Shown here piece after piece: positions 1-6,712 of a DNA stretch of 12,437 nt (position 1 is the stretch's first letter; each line of letters opens with the position of its first letter). The notes beneath the pieces were generated by a model. That model saw nothing but the letters and a program-made list of their open reading frames with translations, made no database searches and had not been told where the DNA came from. The stretch comes from an uncultured Ruminococcus sp. (GTDB lineage Bacteria > Bacillota > Clostridia > Oscillospirales > Ruminococcaceae), in the NCBI GenBank assembly GCA_947177935.1, contig CAMWWG010000009.1, positions 1-12,437 on the forward strand, in the 5' to 3' direction. The position numbers were made by a program, and so were the translations under genes.

Positions 1-606
1 GTCAACTTCTGAGAGAATTTTTCCGTTCTGCATCAAATAGAAAAAGCTTTGAGGAGATTCTAAATAGTATTCCAGATTTTGACAAATTATATAGTATCCA
101 AGATAATCAAAGTTATTTGCTTGATTTTCAGGAAATTTTAAAGAATACATTCTTATTCCCAAATTTTTCATACTCTGGCTGAAAAAGAAATTCAAAATCT
201 GATACTGCCTTTTTGTGGAAAATTTTGTATATTTTTCATTTTTGCCCGGATTCATCCAAAAACTGACTGTTTTCTGGTCTACTCCCATAAAATCGGCAAT
301 ATTTTTCTGAGTGACTCTTGTTTCTGACTGACTGTTCAGAGCATTGAAATAATCTTTGAAAATTTTGAAAAATATCCTGTTCTCAATATGATGATATGTT
401 TTGAAACAAGATTTTTTACAAATATAGTCAAAACATTTCTGCTTTATATCTTTCCCATTTTTGTTATGCGGAAATCCACCTGTTTTATAACGTTTCAATT
501 GCTTATCACTTTTGCCAATCGCATCAGCAAACTCTTTCATATCAATATCTAATTCATCTATCATATATTTCAGCCATGTTTCATGATTGTCCCTTTCGTT
601 TGTCAC
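1..606 (-). CDS. Partial protein with two helix-turn-helix-like segments (3' end outside window)
   Basis: An open frame of 202 codons runs from a GTG at 606 to the window edge with no stop, so the C-terminus is missing. The GTG is chosen because AAGGAGAG lies 6 bases upstream of it; the next in-frame ATG (residue 15) has no such site. Two stretches look like helix-turn-helix: residues about 20-42 (DIDMKEFADAIGKSDKQLKR) and about 97-118 (VTQKNIADFMGVDQKTVSFW). Both have the hydrophobic spacing of Xre-like domains. The rest is rich in Phe, Tyr, Lys and Asn and is not recognised. It follows the hydrolase on the same strand after a 41-base gap with no visible terminator, so the two may be co-transcribed. 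A DNA-binding role is inferred from the motifs; no family is assigned. Confidence 0.7.
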   Translation of the reverse strand, partial: MTNERDNHETWLKYMIDELDIDMKEFADAIGKSDKQLKRYKTGGFPHNKNGKDIKQKCFDYICKKSCFKTYHHIENRIFFKIFKDYFNALNSQSETRVTQKNIADFMGVDQKTVSFWMNPGKNEKYTKFSTKRQYQILNFFFSQSMKNLGIRMYSLKFPENQANNFDYLGYYIICQNLEYYLESPQSFFYLMQNGKILSEVD

Positions 607-647
607 ACTTTTCTCTCCTTTTTCATCACTTATTTTGCAACTGTATA

Positions 648-1580
648 CTAATTATTATCTGAATGAAATCTGAAGAACGTCAGTAAATCATTATATACTT
701 CCATTCGGTTTATTTCGTTGAGAAGTTCATGTCTTGCACCACTGTAAAGTTTTATACCAACATTACAGGAATTTTCCGAAAGTCTGCTGAAAACCTTATA
801 TACACCTTTTCCGTAATCGCCTACAGGGTCTGCATCACCGGCGATAAGAAGTGTCGGAAGGTCTTTTTTATATCCCAAAAACCACGCATCATCTGAAACA
901 TACTTTAACACACCCATAAGATTTTCATAACCATTAATAGTGAAATTAAATGTACATTTGGGGTCTCTATTGTATTGATCTACAATTTCCTTATCTCTTG
1001 AAATCCAGTCATTTTTACTGCTGCAATCCGGTATTTTTTTATTATAACTATCAAAAGCAAGTTTATAGATTTTTTCGCTCCGGAAATATTCTCCCTTAAC
1101 TTTCTTTATTTTTTTGATAACTGTTATTATTTTGTCAATTGCAACCATGCCCCCACTTGTTCCGCAGAAAACAGCTCCATTAAGGCATCCGGCATAAAGT
1201 GCACTATAGGCTCTCGCCATAAAACTGCCCATACTATGCCCGAAAAGGAAATAAGGAATATTATGGTATTTTTCTTTCATGATACCTGTAAGCGTGTAAA
1301 GGTCGGAAACAACATTCTGCCAACCGTTTTCCTGTGAAAAATAGCCCAGTTCGTCATCAGTATCAATGCTGTTGCCATGACCAAGATGGTCATTTCCACA
1401 GACAATAAAGCCATTGTCTGCCATATATTCGGCAAAATCCATATATCTGTCGAAATATTCGCACATACCATGCGAAATCTGTATTATACCTTTTATGTTA
1501 TTTTGCGGCAAAATTATATGATATGAAATATCATGAATGCCGTCAGCACTTAAAAAAGTTCCTGTCTGATGTATATTCAT
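648..1580 (-). CDS. Alpha/beta hydrolase, monoacylglycerol lipase / lysophospholipase-like
   Basis: Serine hydrolase of the PldB/monoglyceride-lipase group (Hydrolase_4), expected to act in the cytoplasm on small acyl esters; the substrate cannot be told. Numbered from the upstream ATG at 1601, it shows the oxyanion-region motif HGMCEYFDRY (44-53), the nucleophile elbow GHSMG with Ser123, the acid in AGDADPVGD (probably Asp258), and His291 in SGARHELLNE, so the triad looks complete. No signal peptide or membrane segment is seen. The length, about 310 residues, is usual for the family. The ATG at 1580 is preferred: AAAGGA lies about 8 bases upstream, whereas the ATG at 1601 sits at the predicted transcription start and has no ribosome-binding site. 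It has its own promoter and is followed by the helix-turn-helix gene. Confidence 0.88.
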   Translation of the reverse strand: MNIHQTGTFLSADGIHDISYHIILPQNNIKGIIQISHGMCEYFDRYMDFAEYMADNGFIVCGNDHLGHGNSIDTDDELGYFSQENGWQNVVSDLYTLTGIMKEKYHNIPYFLFGHSMGSFMARAYSALYAGCLNGAVFCGTSGGMVAIDKIITVIKKIKKVKGEYFRSEKIYKLAFDSYNKKIPDCSSKNDWISRDKEIVDQYNRDPKCTFNFTINGYENLMGVLKYVSDDAWFLGYKKDLPTLLIAGDADPVGDYGKGVYKVFSRLSENSCNVGIKLYSGARHELLNEINRMEVYNDLLTFFRFHSDNN

Positions 1581-1609
1581 AGAAAAATATCCTTTCGTCA
1601 TTTTTTGTT

Positions 1610-1638
1610 ATTATATCATTCTAAGAAAAGATTGTCAA
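1610..1638 (-). promoter_or_regulatory. Near-perfect sigma-A promoter for the hydrolase
   Basis: On the minus strand TTGACA (1633-1638), a 17-base spacer and TATAAT (1610-1615), preceded by TGA, make an extended -10. The predicted transcription start is near 1603, about 23 bases before the favoured ATG. Confidence 0.85.
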
Positions 1639-1671
1639 CAGACTTAAAAAAATTTTCTTTGAAAATTCCAA

Positions 1672-1701
1672 TAAAAAATGACCCTGAAAAGTTTTCAGAG
1701 C
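1672..1701 (-). terminator. Intrinsic terminator after the truncated BRO/primase gene
   Basis: The stem pairs CTGAAAA with TTTTCAG (1683-1699), extended by wobble pairs, and is followed on the minus strand by CATTTTTTATT. It lies 14 bases after the TAA at 1715, and separates this gene from the hydrolase promoter. Confidence 0.75.
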
Positions 1702-1714
1702 CATTTGCGTATAT

Positions 1715-3217
1715 TTATCGATGATTGCTCGTATATAGACAGGACGGATTATATGCAAACCTGTGAACGACCCATTGTCTAAAGATTTCTTCCAGACGGT
1801 CTTTGCCGTCCCATGCAGTATTTTCAATCATGGTTCTGATGGGGTTTACTTTGTTTCTGGTTGCAATGATATTTAGAAATTTTGCAATTTTTGTAGAGTT
1901 GCATCTGGCTAATTCAAATTGCAGTTCATTGTAAATCAGATCCAGTGCATTTTCTTTCAGATGTTCCTGCGATTCTCTTTGAAAGCCTGTGAAAATGTAA
2001 TCCCTCAGAATTTCGTCATATGTGACTGTATAGCCTTTCTGATCCAGGTATGCAGTCAAATTTTCGATTGTAAGTGAGCCTGTTCCGTCAACATCATAGT
2101 CAGATAAAAGTATTTTTCTTTTTCTTAATGTCCGATTCTTAGATTTTTCGATCTTTTTGACAGCTTTCGGCGTGTAGTGTTTTGTTTTCGCAATTGCATC
2201 AGTCAGAAGCTGTTTGGTCTTGTCCTTGCCCAGAGCCTGTACAATGTCGCTGATGTCACCTTTTTCGGGACATTCATTCCAGATACGCTTTGCCGGGACA
2301 ATCATTACAGATTCAGCAATCGGATGGACATTTTTCGCAATAAATTCCCCGTATGCCGTACCTGTTTCGTCATTATCCGTTAGGATCATGATTGCTTTTC
2401 CGTGCAAATCCTGATTATATAAGTCGGCATTCCATCCGGACTGCCGTCCACCGCCGGAAGTACAGGTAGCTGTAAAATGGAAACAATTTTCAAGCGTTTC
2501 TACGTCTTTTTCTCCCTCAGCGAACCAGACCAGGGGGCTTGTACTTGTACAGAGTTTTTCAGCATGGTATAAGGGCATTTTCATGCCATTCAGTCCGGTT
2601 GTCTTTCTTCCGGTCTTTGGATCAACGGCATACCAGTAAGTCTTTTTTTCGCCGTCCGGGAGCTTTGTAATGTGCTTTTCGGCAAGTACAGTTCCATTTC
2701 TGTCTTTGTAAACATGGATTCGTTTCACGCCCTGCGGATTGTATGAATTATTTTTCTGTTCCATTTTGATTTCCCCTTGATTGATAATTTTTTTCACATT
2801 GACATTTTCAATGTATATGTAGGGGTTGTATTCGAGTTTGGAGGGGTTGGGGTTATAAGATCCAGTTTTGCGGATCGTCGGGAGGACTTCAGAAGTCACC
2901 CAGTGCTTAAACTTTTTTGCCGCCGGGAGTTTGGATGCGAGAACCAGACTGTATAAGCCGGATTCATTGATGATTGTTAGCCCTCGATTCGGAATATTTT
3001 CTAATGCCCTGTTTTGGGGCATTAAAAATTCATGACAGAATTTTTTTGACAAAAGCATTTTATCATCTTCATCAACATGTCGCTGAATTGCATTGTTTGG
3101 CTTTTTATATTGTAAAGCCTTAGCAACATCTGTGCCGACAAAATAAATTTGTCCGTCGATTTCGATTGTCCGGATCTCGCCGAACTCTTCATGATTAAAG
3201 ATTTGAATTTCGTGCAT
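1715..3217 (-). CDS. BRO-N / TOPRIM primase / VapE-like protein, truncated before the helicase domain
   Basis: Numbered from the GTG at 3226, residues 4-125 form a BRO-N domain (DVAKALQYKKPNNAIQRHV near 33-51, EVLPTIRKTG at 113-122). Residues about 155-350 hold a TOPRIM-type primase region with FAEGEKDVETL (235-245) and ILTDNDETG (281-289), the Glu and DxD metal sites. Residues 370-482 match the segment that precedes the P-loop ATPase in VapE/D5-like primase-helicases (NPIRTMIENTAWDGKDRLEEIF). The Walker motifs never follow: after residue 482 about 20 unrelated residues lead to the stop. The ATG at 3217 is preferred because GGAG lies 10 bases upstream; the GTG at 3226 is too close. The protein probably served replication of a mobile element. 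With the helicase gone it is either a decayed remnant or a primase-only derivative. The leader carries an attenuator and an antisense RNA. Confidence 0.8.
   Translation of the reverse strand: MHEIQIFNHEEFGEIRTIEIDGQIYFVGTDVAKALQYKKPNNAIQRHVDEDDKMLLSKKFCHEFLMPQNRALENIPNRGLTIINESGLYSLVLASKLPAAKKFKHWVTSEVLPTIRKTGSYNPNPSKLEYNPYIYIENVNVKKIINQGEIKMEQKNNSYNPQGVKRIHVYKDRNGTVLAEKHITKLPDGEKKTYWYAVDPKTGRKTTGLNGMKMPLYHAEKLCTSTSPLVWFAEGEKDVETLENCFHFTATCTSGGGRQSGWNADLYNQDLHGKAIMILTDNDETGTAYGEFIAKNVHPIAESVMIVPAKRIWNECPEKGDISDIVQALGKDKTKQLLTDAIAKTKHYTPKAVKKIEKSKNRTLRKRKILLSDYDVDGTGSLTIENLTAYLDQKGYTVTYDEILRDYIFTGFQRESQEHLKENALDLIYNELQFELARCNSTKIAKFLNIIATRNKVNPIRTMIENTAWDGKDRLEEIFRQWVVHRFAYNPSCLYTSNHR
2762..2778 (-). 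promoter_or_regulatory. Internal ribosome-binding site and ATG at the TOPRIM domain
   Basis: Inside the BRO/primase frame, AAGGGGAA (2771-2778) lies 6 bases before an in-frame ATG (2762-2764, residue 155). Translation could restart here and make a separate primase-like product of about 349 residues without BRO-N. It may also mark the junction where two once-separate genes became fused. Confidence 0.45.
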
Positions 3218-3285
3218 GTTTCGCACTCTCCTTTTGTTTTAGTCAGCTTTTTAAATATAGAACTTTTGTTCTTATTATTCTTATT

Positions 3286-3318
3286 GAAAAAACTGCTGAA
3301 AACAAAAGTTTCCGCAGT
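3286..3318 (-). terminator. Attenuator: intrinsic terminator inside the BRO/primase leader
   Basis: On the minus strand ACTGC pairs with GCAGT and, after one mismatch, GGAAA with TTTTC (partly), followed directly by six T (3287-3292). It lies about 70 bases upstream of the ATG at 3217 and downstream of the leader promoter, so it would stop transcription before the gene. Confidence 0.65.
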
Positions 3319-3328
3319 AAAAAAATAC

Positions 3329-3357
3329 TTGACAAACACCGCCCAATATGTTATAAT
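3329..3357 (+). promoter_or_regulatory. Consensus promoter of the antisense RNA
   Basis: TTGACA at 3329-3334, a 17-base spacer, and TATAAT at 3352-3357 with TGT just before it (extended -10). The predicted start is an A at 3364. No protein gene follows on the plus strand, only a short structured segment and a terminator. Confidence 0.85.
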
Positions 3358-3363
3358 AGATAC

Positions 3364-3482
3364 AACATGAGCGTATTGCTTACAGCTATTCTTAAGTTTT
3401 GTTCGGAAAACTTTTGTTTTAGTGTCTGTTATGGTGTTACCAGCACCATTTCAGACGGTGAGCGATATGCTCTATTTTTATT
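3364..3482 (+). ncRNA. Short structured antisense RNA (about 119 nt), countertranscript to the BRO/primase leader
   Basis: Between a consensus promoter and a T-rich end lie three hairpins. Hairpin 1: AAGTTTT/AAAACTT (3394-3413), loop GTTCGG. Hairpin 2: GTCTG-TT-ATGGTG (3424-3436) paired with CACCAT-TT-CAGAC (3444-3456), 11 bp around a symmetric TT/TT internal loop. Hairpin 3: GAGCG/TGCTC (3460-3472), followed by TATTTTTATTCT, works as terminator. The stretch between hairpins 1 and 2 (TTGTTTTAGT) is predicted single-stranded. There is no convincing coding frame. The RNA is fully complementary to the 5' leader made from the opposing promoter at 3480-3508, and also matches, over 13 bases, the ribosome-binding region of the same gene. 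The family is not recognised. The role as attenuation-type regulator is inferred by analogy with the pT181 and pIP501 countertranscript RNAs. Confidence 0.7.
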
Positions 3483-3508
3483 CTAGCATAAAATTCCTGG
3501 TTTGTCAA
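3480..3508 (-). promoter_or_regulatory. Promoter of the BRO/primase leader, facing the antisense promoter
   Basis: On the minus strand TTGACA (3503-3508), a 17-base spacer and TAGAAT (3480-3485) with TGC before it (extended -10). The predicted start is near 3473, so the first bases of the leader coincide with the terminator hairpin of the antisense RNA. Confidence 0.75.
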
Positions 3509-3527
3509 TACCAATTTTCATATTTTT

Positions 3528-3560
3528 TCCGCCGGTTTTCCAGATTGCCGGGAGGACTTC
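3528..3560 (-). pseudogene. Fragment of a second BRO-N domain (EVLPAIWKTGG)
   Basis: The minus strand reads EVLPAIWKTGG, close to EVLPTIRKTG at the end of the BRO-N domain in the neighbouring gene. At DNA level 23 of 28 bases match (about 3533-3560 against 2863-2890), including an exact 12-mer CGGGAGGACTTC. No other BRO sequence is seen around it, so it is a decayed remnant or a duplicated tail just upstream of the leader promoter. Confidence 0.5.
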
Positions 3561-3625
3561 TGCATACAAGCACAGCTTGCAGAAAAATCTTATAGAGAGC
3601 GAATGCTTTGTCAAATAAGCAAATC

Positions 3626-3654
3626 TGACCGTACCGGAATTTCCGGTACAGTCA
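3626..3654 (-). terminator. Hairpin terminator of the sigma/anti-sigma operon
   Basis: GTACCGG pairs with CCGGTAC around AAATT, extended outward by a mismatch/wobble pair and TGAC/GTCA. It begins 21 bases after the stop at 3676. The following T-tract is poor (GATTTGCTTATTT), so termination may be partial. Confidence 0.6.
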
Positions 3655-3675
3655 GTAGTTATGAAGATATAGATT

Positions 3676-6075
3676 TTATTTTGTTACAGGTTTTACAGAT
3701 TTAGCGATTTTGATCAGTTCGTCAAGGAAGTCGTCAGGCATTTCCTGCACTATAAGAGTGAAGACATATTCACCGTTATCCCAGACGAGGAAGGTGCTGG
3801 TATAGTATTCACTGCCACGCATGGTAGGACGTTTTGTGACAAAGCCGGCGTATTCCCCTACCTTAACGGGAGTGATCGAGCTGTCATTCTGCTGGATGTC
3901 GATGCTGTAGTGAGATTTCGTGCATTGCAGGAGTTCGAGACTACTTCCCACATCATTCTTCCGACCCTGATAATAGGTTTCAAATGTCGTTCTGTAGTGG
4001 GTTGTATAACGGGGCTGACCCTCGATCGCATGGAAGTCCTCATAATCCTGTGCCTCCTGATCGAAGTAGAATCCATCTGGCAAATAAGTGAGATTATATA
4101 TGGTATCGAGCGCAGTCGCTCCATTCGCAGAAGCTGGTGTGATATGCCAGGTATTTACATCCCCGTTCCAGTTCTGGATGTTGAAACCATCCACAACAGG
4201 AACAGTATTATCCGTCACAGGCTGAACGGATTCTGCTATTTTTGTGATTACATTGCGCCAGTTACTGGGAATACCGCTTTCAACAGAATCGATTGCATCT
4301 TCAAACTCGATTAGGAAGATATAATCTCCTTCATCCCAGTAAAGCGAGTGTTTCTCCCAGGTGTAACTCGATTGTTCGTAAATCTTAGTAACTTCAAAAG
4401 CAGGATTTCCGGCGATTGTCATCGGCGTAACCGTCATATTTTCGTCAAAGCGGATATCTGCCTGAAAATCGTTCTTGACGATCTGCTTCACGATCACTTC
4501 GCCGCCGTAGTAATAATCGTTTGTTTCTGGATTGCGTTTCGCCCGAAGGTGCGTCGTAAACGTTCGGCGAGGGAGTCCGTCACGTTTGGACTCAGCTTCG
4601 TACCAGTCTTCAATATACTGCCAGCCCTCGAAATCGGAATAGAGTTCAGCCGGAACGTAGGCAGGAACATAATTTGTATAGACCTCGGCAGGGGTGTTTG
4701 TGAGATGATCGGCAGTAATCAGCCAATAATTCTGATCAGCGGCATTGAGATAACCGCTCTGAACAGTGAAACCGGGAATTTCTGGGAGATTCTTTGCAAC
4801 GGGATCAGAAGCAGCATCATGCGGAACTGCGGAGACGAGCATTTCAATGATCTCTTCTATCATACGATCATCTGCTCCGTTCAAAGCATAAGTTTCAATC
4901 TGGAAAATGTAATCTCCTCTATCCCAAACGATATCTGTTTCAGAATAGTCTCCAAAAGTTTCCATATTATAGTAGACATAGCCTTTTTTTCCATCATAGG
5001 TGAACGGCTTGAAAATGCCTTTCCCCTGTTCATAGTAGACAATATTGGCAAATACTCTCTTAATACGTTTTTTGAACTCAAAACGATAGCTTTCGCTGCC
5101 TGTAAAGTAACTGCTGTCAACATCGTATGTGACCACAGACTGCCATATGTCCTCATTTTGGGACATAGCAGAAACATGATAGCTTTCTGCGGATTTCAGG
5201 TCATCGGAATTGACTGTGATACCATTCGGCAGATAAGCAGGCAGTTCCATCGTAAGCACTCGATTTTCAGCTCCGTCGAGCGAATCCGGAACAAGATAGC
5301 GGGCATTTTCATCACTGCTGGAAGCATATTCCGTCTCATCGACCATACGAAAGCCGGGAATGATGGGATAATCTCTGTCATCATAGGAAAGTTCCGTCCA
5401 GACCAGACCCATTTGAACAGGAGTCTCTGTTATGGTTTCTGTAGGCAATTCCTCCGCAGGAATTTCTTCGGCATTCACCTGAACGGGAACGGCATTGCTG
5501 AGGATGTTTGGAGAAACTTTCTGTTCCTTGAGAGGCTGAACGGATGCATCCTCTGAATCTGAACCCTTAACGGAAACAACTGTTCCGTCATTTTCCTTAG
5601 TCTCCGCAGGATCGGAGGATTTCTTCTGATTGTCAGCAGATTGATCCTGTTCCGATTTGGGATGGAACAGCGAAACTTTTTTCTGTTCCTGATTTGCCTG
5701 ATTTTCTTTTGACGTATTTTCTGTTGTGTCCTGTGTCTCTTCGGTGAAGTCGATTTCAGCGGTCTGCATGTCCTCTGATACGACTGTGTTGAGCCGATTC
5801 AGAGAATAGATTCCGCCAAAAGTACCAGTACAGATCAGCAGACATGCCGCCGCAGCGAAAGTTCTTCGCCAGCCGTATGGATGCACAGCAGTCACCTGAA
5901 CATCGGATTCCTGAATCAGTCTGCTGTTTTTCTGCATCTGGTATTTCTGTTCGCTCATTGCAAGAATCTTCTTCATTTGGTGAGGGCTTGCCGCAGGACA
6001 GTGTTCAGCGATCTGCTCAATTGTCTGATGATCCGCATAATGCAGTGCATAGAGTTCGTCTTTCTCCAATTTCAT
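3676..6075 (-). CDS. Membrane anti-sigma factor with three extracellular repeats
   Basis: This 799-residue protein has a cytoplasmic N-terminus (1-70, with a helix-turn-helix-like start near 8-40), one membrane segment (about 72-92), an acidic Ser/Thr/Glu/Gln-rich stalk (about 100-230) and three diverged repeats of about 180 residues (237-418, 431-620, 625-797). Each repeat opens with a motif like IPGF (239-242, 433-436; VDGF at 628-631) and ends with a WDxG[DE]Y[IV]F signature (WDRGDYIF at 384, WDEGDYIF at 580, WDNGEYVF at 765) and a helix such as LDELIKIAKSVKPV. The repeats resemble the DUF4367-type extracellular domains of clostridial anti-sigma factors; this is from memory and not verified. 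The ATG overlaps the sigma stop (ATGA), with GGAGG upstream, which supports translational coupling and a cognate pair. The signal sensed is unknown. Confidence 0.75.
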   Translation of the reverse strand: MKLEKDELYALHYADHQTIEQIAEHCPAASPHQMKKILAMSEQKYQMQKNSRLIQESDVQVTAVHPYGWRRTFAAAACLLICTGTFGGIYSLNRLNTVVSEDMQTAEIDFTEETQDTTENTSKENQANQEQKKVSLFHPKSEQDQSADNQKKSSDPAETKENDGTVVSVKGSDSEDASVQPLKEQKVSPNILSNAVPVQVNAEEIPAEELPTETITETPVQMGLVWTELSYDDRDYPIIPGFRMVDETEYASSSDENARYLVPDSLDGAENRVLTMELPAYLPNGITVNSDDLKSAESYHVSAMSQNEDIWQSVVTYDVDSSYFTGSESYRFEFKKRIKRVFANIVYYEQGKGIFKPFTYDGKKGYVYYNMETFGDYSETDIVWDRGDYIFQIETYALNGADDRMIEEIIEMLVSAVPHDAASDPVAKNLPEIPGFTVQSGYLNAADQNYWLITADHLTNTPAEVYTNYVPAYVPAELYSDFEGWQYIEDWYEAESKRDGLPRRTFTTHLRAKRNPETNDYYYGGEVIVKQIVKNDFQADIRFDENMTVTPMTIAGNPAFEVTKIYEQSSYTWEKHSLYWDEGDYIFLIEFEDAIDSVESGIPSNWRNVITKIAESVQPVTDNTVPVVDGFNIQNWNGDVNTWHITPASANGATALDTIYNLTYLPDGFYFDQEAQDYEDFHAIEGQPRYTTHYRTTFETYYQGRKNDVGSSLELLQCTKSHYSIDIQQNDSSITPVKVGEYAGFVTKRPTMRGSEYYTSTFLVWDNGEYVFTLIVQEMPDDFLDELIKIAKSVKPVTK

Positions 6076-6656
6076 AAAAATTCCTCCTTTATCGTGAAGT
6101 CAAATTCAAAGTCCTTTTTTTCGAGCATTCCTCTCAGGCGTTTAATTGCTCTGCTTGAACGCATTCGGACAGCTACGGGATTCAGATGGACAATTTTTCC
6201 GATCTCGGCAGAATTCCGGTTGTAATAGTACTTCTGAATGAGGATCGTTGCATCCGGCTCACCCAAAGAAAGAATTTTCTCCAGAAGCTGTCTGGCGGCT
6301 ACAGTTTTCTCATAATCTTCGGCAATATTTACTTCGGAAACCATTTCTTCAAATCCTTCTTCTATTGAAATCGTTCTGCCTGATTCCGATGACAGCCGAC
6401 GAAAAGCAGTAATTGCCATACGTTTCGCCAGAGTACCGATGTAACTTTTTAAATTCCCTTCATAGACGCTGTCCAGATGCAGAAAAACTTCTGCAAAGAT
6501 ATCGCTCATACATTCATCCACATCTTCCCGGCTGCCGACACTGCCCAGCTTACTCCAGACGATGGTATAGACATAATTGCTGTACTGATCGAATAGTGCC
6601 TGATGCCCTTCCAAAGGTGATTGTTTAATCAATGAACGTATTTCGCTGTCAGTCAT
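6072..6656 (-). CDS. ECF-type RNA polymerase sigma factor
   Basis: The 194 residues fit the usual ECF size. Region 2 is at about 18-85 (YVYTIVWSKLG, DVDECMSDIFAEVFLHL, LKSYIGTLAKRMAITAFRR). Region 4 is at about 130-182 (ILIQKYYYNRNSAEIGKIV followed by the recognition helix VAVRMRSSRAIKRLRGML). There is no region 1.1 or 3. The ATG at 6656 has GAGGTGA 6 bases upstream. The 3' end overlaps the anti-sigma gene by 4 bases, the typical arrangement for an ECF factor held inactive by its membrane partner. It presumably directs its own operon and unknown targets. The pectate lyase lies divergently about 290 bp away, but its promoter looks like a housekeeping sigma-A site. Confidence 0.88.
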   Translation of the reverse strand: MTDSEIRSLIKQSPLEGHQALFDQYSNYVYTIVWSKLGSVGSREDVDECMSDIFAEVFLHLDSVYEGNLKSYIGTLAKRMAITAFRRLSSESGRTISIEEGFEEMVSEVNIAEDYEKTVAARQLLEKILSLGEPDATILIQKYYYNRNSAEIGKIVHLNPVAVRMRSSRAIKRLRGMLEKKDFEFDFTIKEEFL

Positions 6657-6712
6657 GTGATGTCACCTCATTAAAAGCAAATGATTCATGCATGATTGCT
6701 TTCACTAGATAC

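Larger units (their letters stand above)
3231..3423. repeat. 13-bp direct repeat with inverted relative, spaced 180 bp
   Basis: CTTTTGTTTTAGT occurs at 3231-3243 (next to the ribosome-binding site of the BRO gene) and again at 3411-3423 (inside the short plus-strand RNA). A close inverted version lies at 3296-3315 in the attenuator. A shorter form, AACTTTTGTT, is at 3261-3270. These copies create the alternative pairings of the leader. Confidence 0.75.
3218..3473 (-). other. Untranslated leader of the BRO/primase mRNA with competing structures
   Basis: Leader predicted from the minus-strand promoter at 3480-3508 to the ATG at 3217, about 256 bases. It includes the full complement of the short plus-strand RNA, then the attenuator hairpin, a small hairpin (AGAAC/GTTCT at 3259-3272) and the ribosome-binding site. 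The segment 3404-3422 can pair with the attenuator 5' arm (3297-3315) over about 18 bp with two single-base bulges, which would prevent the terminator. The extent is inferred from sequence, not mapped. Confidence 0.5.

Noticed and set aside
3364..3482. tracrRNA or type III antitoxin RNA
   Set aside because: There is no CRISPR repeat, cas gene or ToxN-like toxin nearby, and the RNA has no tandem repeats. The opposing promoter and attenuator explain it better.
3483..3527. Continuation of the second BRO fragment to a TAG stop
   Set aside because: The residues after EVLPAIWKTGG do not match BRO proteins, and the stretch is occupied by the -35 and -10 of the leader promoter.
3550..3587. Hairpin TTCTGCA/TGCAGAA as a terminator
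   Set aside because: No T-tract follows on the plus strand and the tail after the minus-strand stem is GC-rich, so it does not qualify.
4348..5556. Long open frame of 402 codons on the plus strand
   Set aside because: It lies wholly antisense to the anti-sigma gene, is very rich in Ile, Phe and Arg, has no recognisable domain and no convincing ribosome-binding site. The minus-strand gene has clear repeats.
6686..6695. Palindrome TCATGCATGA upstream of the sigma gene as an operator
   Set aside because: Only 10 bp with no second copy and no extension; too short to support a regulatory call.
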